Positions 41,571-43,538 of a stretch of DNA of 43,538 nucleotides are shown one piece after another. The stretch's first letter is position 1; each line of letters opens with the position of its first letter. A model generated the notes under the pieces. It was not told the origin of the DNA and ran no database searches. It was given only the letters and a program-made list of their open reading frames with translations. A program made the position numbers and the translations under genes. Source of the stretch: CAZONU01 sp965370045 (GTDB lineage Bacteria > Planctomycetota > SZUA-567 > JAKLDR01); the NCBI GenBank assembly GCA_965370045.1, contig CBDUSI010000026.1, positions 1 through 43,538 of the forward strand, written 5' to 3'.

Positions 41571-43157
41571 CTATGCCGAGCTCTTTGCCGGCATGTACAC
41601 AAACCTTCTTATCCTCTGCCGACAAGCGCCTGCCTTTACCATTTTCCGGTTGTCGAACTCTACCCTGCGGCGCAGCAGCCCGTCTTTCGCAAGAATATCA
41701 CAGTACCTCCTGATGGTCTCATGCGCCACAGGCCAGTCAAGCTGGTTCTGGCAGAGCTTCCGCAGTTGATGTGGCCTTGCCTTTCCCAACTCCCTGACAG
41801 CACCCAGGATGAATGGCTTCAACGCGGCATAGCACTCAGCTGGCTTCTTCCTTTGAATGGAGATGCTCCCTGTAGGACAGGATTGGAGTCTTTCTCGTAT
41901 CTTGTAAGTCTCCTCGTCACTCAGGACCATCGCTATGTCCTGTCCAGCGAAGAATCCCAGTTGGGACCAAGCGATCCTGTGAAACGCTTGTTCCAACTCA
42001 CCCCCCAATTTGAACCTTCCAGGCTTGTACTGCACCACACTGATAATCCCAGTGAGTTCCCGAAACCTCTTGCGCCTCAAGAGCGGAGTTCTCTGGGCAA
42101 GCAGTTCCTTCATGCAGTCAGCCGCCTCTTCTTCACTTCTCCCCTGGAGCAGGAGTAATTGCTTCGCAGCGCTCGGGAAGTGAAGCACCAGGTTCAGGGC
42201 ATGAATCTGGCCATCCTCGCATCTGTCCCCGGGAAGCTTGTAGAGCCCCTCGATGTCGCTCTTCCTAAGCGTTCCAAAAGGCCCCTCTCCCTTCAAAAAC
42301 GGCTGCACCGCTACATTGAGGCCATTGGGTCCTGGCATCTTGCAGCTGGCTTGACGTTCAAGTGTGGCCTTGCGCGCATCTGCATTCTTCCTGCCAAGAT
42401 AGGCCTGTTGTCGCTCCTTCTTTCGCAGTTCTTTCTTCCGCCGTGCCACAGCCCTGTCTTGTTGTCCGAACAATCTTCTTTCGTGAAGGGAAAACGCAAG
42501 CGAGGGGTGCTTCAGTTTGTTTCCGAAGGCGTTGAGAGAAACAGCATACTTGTGAACTCCAGAGACCAGCTCTCGCCTCTCGCAGCGCTGCTCTGTGATA
42601 TCCAGCATCTTTGAGGTGTCCCAGTTAGTTCTTCTGCCTAGAGCTGTCGCATGCTTCCTGGCCAGCGAGACAGCTGCTCGTGCAATAGGGGTATTGTCCA
42701 ACATCTCGGCTTTTGCTCTGGTTGAGGAGAGATTCCTCCTGTTTGGTGCTCTGAGACTCCTCAAGGCGAGCTCGTAGGTGAAGACCGTCCTGACCATCTT
42801 CTTCTGGTTTGTCCCAGGAGTCGTGTCGCAAGCTGCCTTCTTGGCTTGCAGGAACTTGTCATATCGCTTGTCAAGCTGCGAAGCTTCGTCGGACATTGCC
42901 CTTCGGTGTAACTGATGTGGAACTGGGCCAAATGCTCTTTCCAGGCGACGAAGCACCTCTTGTGGCTGACCAAAGCTGCTCCCATGCCAGCGTACGATAT
43001 GGTTTAGAAGTTCCTTCCTCTCTTTGGTTCGTGAAGGTGTTCTCAGGATATCAACTACTTCTCCAAGCCGCCAGCCATTTGAGGAACCATTGTGTTCCTT
43101 TGACGCTCGGAAGCGCAAGCTGGCATCTACGATCTCAACCGCTGTACAGCTCGTCAT
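41571..43157 (-). CDS. Large basic protein of unknown function with C-terminal winged helix
   Basis: A 528-aa, Lys/Arg-rich protein. No family is recognised in the first ~440 residues. A very basic helical stretch (about 240-285, with ARRKKELRKKERQQ) suggests nucleic-acid binding. The last ~90 residues look like a winged helix (LGKARPHQLRKLCQNQLDWPVAHETIRRYCDILAKDGLLRRR). GAGGA precedes the ATG at about five bases. A rho-independent hairpin lies only about 20 bases upstream of the start. Replication initiator or element regulator are possibilities that I cannot support further. Confidence 0.65.
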   Translation of the reverse strand: MTSCTAVEIVDASLRFRASKEHNGSSNGWRLGEVVDILRTPSRTKERKELLNHIVRWHGSSFGQPQEVLRRLERAFGPVPHQLHRRAMSDEASQLDKRYDKFLQAKKAACDTTPGTNQKKMVRTVFTYELALRSLRAPNRRNLSSTRAKAEMLDNTPIARAAVSLARKHATALGRRTNWDTSKMLDITEQRCERRELVSGVHKYAVSLNAFGNKLKHPSLAFSLHERRLFGQQDRAVARRKKELRKKERQQAYLGRKNADARKATLERQASCKMPGPNGLNVAVQPFLKGEGPFGTLRKSDIEGLYKLPGDRCEDGQIHALNLVLHFPSAAKQLLLLQGRSEEEAADCMKELLAQRTPLLRRKRFRELTGIISVVQYKPGRFKLGGELEQAFHRIAWSQLGFFAGQDIAMVLSDEETYKIRERLQSCPTGSISIQRKKPAECYAALKPFILGAVRELGKARPHQLRKLCQNQLDWPVAHETIRRYCDILAKDGLLRRRVEFDNRKMVKAGACRQRIRRFVYMPAKSSA

Positions 43158-43176
43158 CAGATCCTCTTTTCTGGAA

Positions 43177-43202
43177 AAGAAAAAAGGCGGCCGAAGCCGC
43201 CT
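43177..43202 (-). terminator. UUCG-loop rho-independent terminator
   Basis: On the minus strand AGGCGGC-TTCG-GCCGCCT is a perfect 7-bp stem with a TTCG tetraloop, followed by TTTTTCTTTT. It lies between the cut-off gene at the right edge and the 528-aa gene, whose ATG is only about 20 bases away. No promoter fits in between, so it may act as an attenuator for that gene. Confidence 0.78.
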
Positions 43203-43256
43203 CGTGACCCGCGTGAAACTGGCAGTTGAAAAGCTACGTCTTCGGCTGTCTGTTCT

Positions 43257-43538
43257 CTAGCTGACCAAGCCCCAACGCCTGGCCAACTGCTTGGCAGCTC
43301 TCTCGACTGGCAGCGTCTGCTTCAGAGGCCTGAGCCTGGCCATCCTCTGCTGCATCTCCTCCCTGTTGGCCTTCCACCTTGCTTGCTCTGCAACGGTGTT
43401 GGGTTGGTTCTCGACGAAACGGTCAAGAGCGACTTGCCTCTGGTCTGACTGCTTTCTAACAGCTTCTCGAATTGGTGTGTCTAGATGGTGGGGGGCCTGC
43501 AAAAGGGGACCACTTTGAGGGGTTGATGGGCTTGTAAA
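43257..43538 (-). CDS. Partial gene cut by the right edge, unknown helical protein
   Basis: The frame is open from 43538 to the stop at 43257, so the N-terminus lies outside the window; at least 93 residues are seen. It is helical and rich in Gln/Arg (QSDQRQVALDRFVENQ, WKANREEMQQRMARLRPL). No family is recognised. A TTG at 43502 could be a start but has no ribosome site. A terminator follows 55 bases downstream, supporting a real gene. Confidence 0.5.
   Translation of the reverse strand, partial: FTSPSTPQSGPLLQAPHHLDTPIREAVRKQSDQRQVALDRFVENQPNTVAEQARWKANREEMQQRMARLRPLKQTLPVERAAKQLARRWGLVS

Noticed and set aside
27169..43538. A complete prophage
   Set aside because: Integrase and excisionase-like genes are present, but no capsid, portal, terminase, tail or lysis gene is seen.

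Overview
The window reads as a high-GC diderm bacterium, probably from environmental or metagenomic DNA. Evidence for a diderm is a Wza-type export lipoprotein. The phylum cannot be fixed from sequence alone; a planctomycete-like or candidate-phylum lineage fits the gene families. By eye, bases 1-27150 are roughly two-thirds GC and bases 27150-43538 a little over half, and the change falls at the 3' end of a tRNA-Pro gene.

Left part (1-27150), chromosomal backbone. Cupin, ABC ATPase and PHP-hydrolase genes form one minus-strand operon. Next come an orphan SecD-head protein, an NfeD-like/flotillin pair, a BNR-type beta-propeller and an MBL/beta-CASP nuclease. Two paralogous membrane-anchored HEAT-repeat genes flank a CBS-GGDEF cyclase; one of them carries a frameshift in a run of eight C. 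A plus-strand operon (13207-19509) encodes a small MerR-like regulator, a Wza-like lipoprotein, a Wzc-like coiled-coil protein, a BY-kinase-like ATPase lacking the Walker lysine, an ExeA-like ATPase and an acidic membrane protein. It looks like the export and control part of an exopolysaccharide system without its glycosyltransferases. A Nudix hydrolase, a membrane spermidine-synthase-like protein, a V4R-PAS hybrid histidine kinase and a UroD/MtaA-family protein follow.

Right part (27150 to the end), a genomic island in tRNA-Pro(CGG). A tyrosine integrase and an excisionase-like protein lie next to the tRNA. A minus-strand operon (34816 to 28751) carries two unknown small proteins, a Cys-rich zinc protein, a HerA/TraG-type ATPase with a possible nuclease-like tail, a small membrane protein, a GrpE-like factor, a lidless Hsp70 and a vWA protein. 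Divergent from it, from a good sigma-70 promoter, runs an operon of an unknown 142-aa protein, an ECF sigma factor, a soluble double zinc-finger anti-sigma protein and a 1361-aa TPR-CHAT protease. Three further minus-strand genes of unknown function close the window; the last is cut by the edge.

The most interesting candidate is the island cargo. A CHAT protease encoded with a sigma/anti-sigma pair suggests a protease-gated transcriptional switch, in outline like the type III-E CRISPR arrangement of TPR-CHAT, inhibitor and RpoE, but with no CRISPR or cas genes. It sits beside an Hsp70-GrpE-vWA-HerA operon. I infer a biological-conflict or stress-response function; nothing in the sequence proves it.
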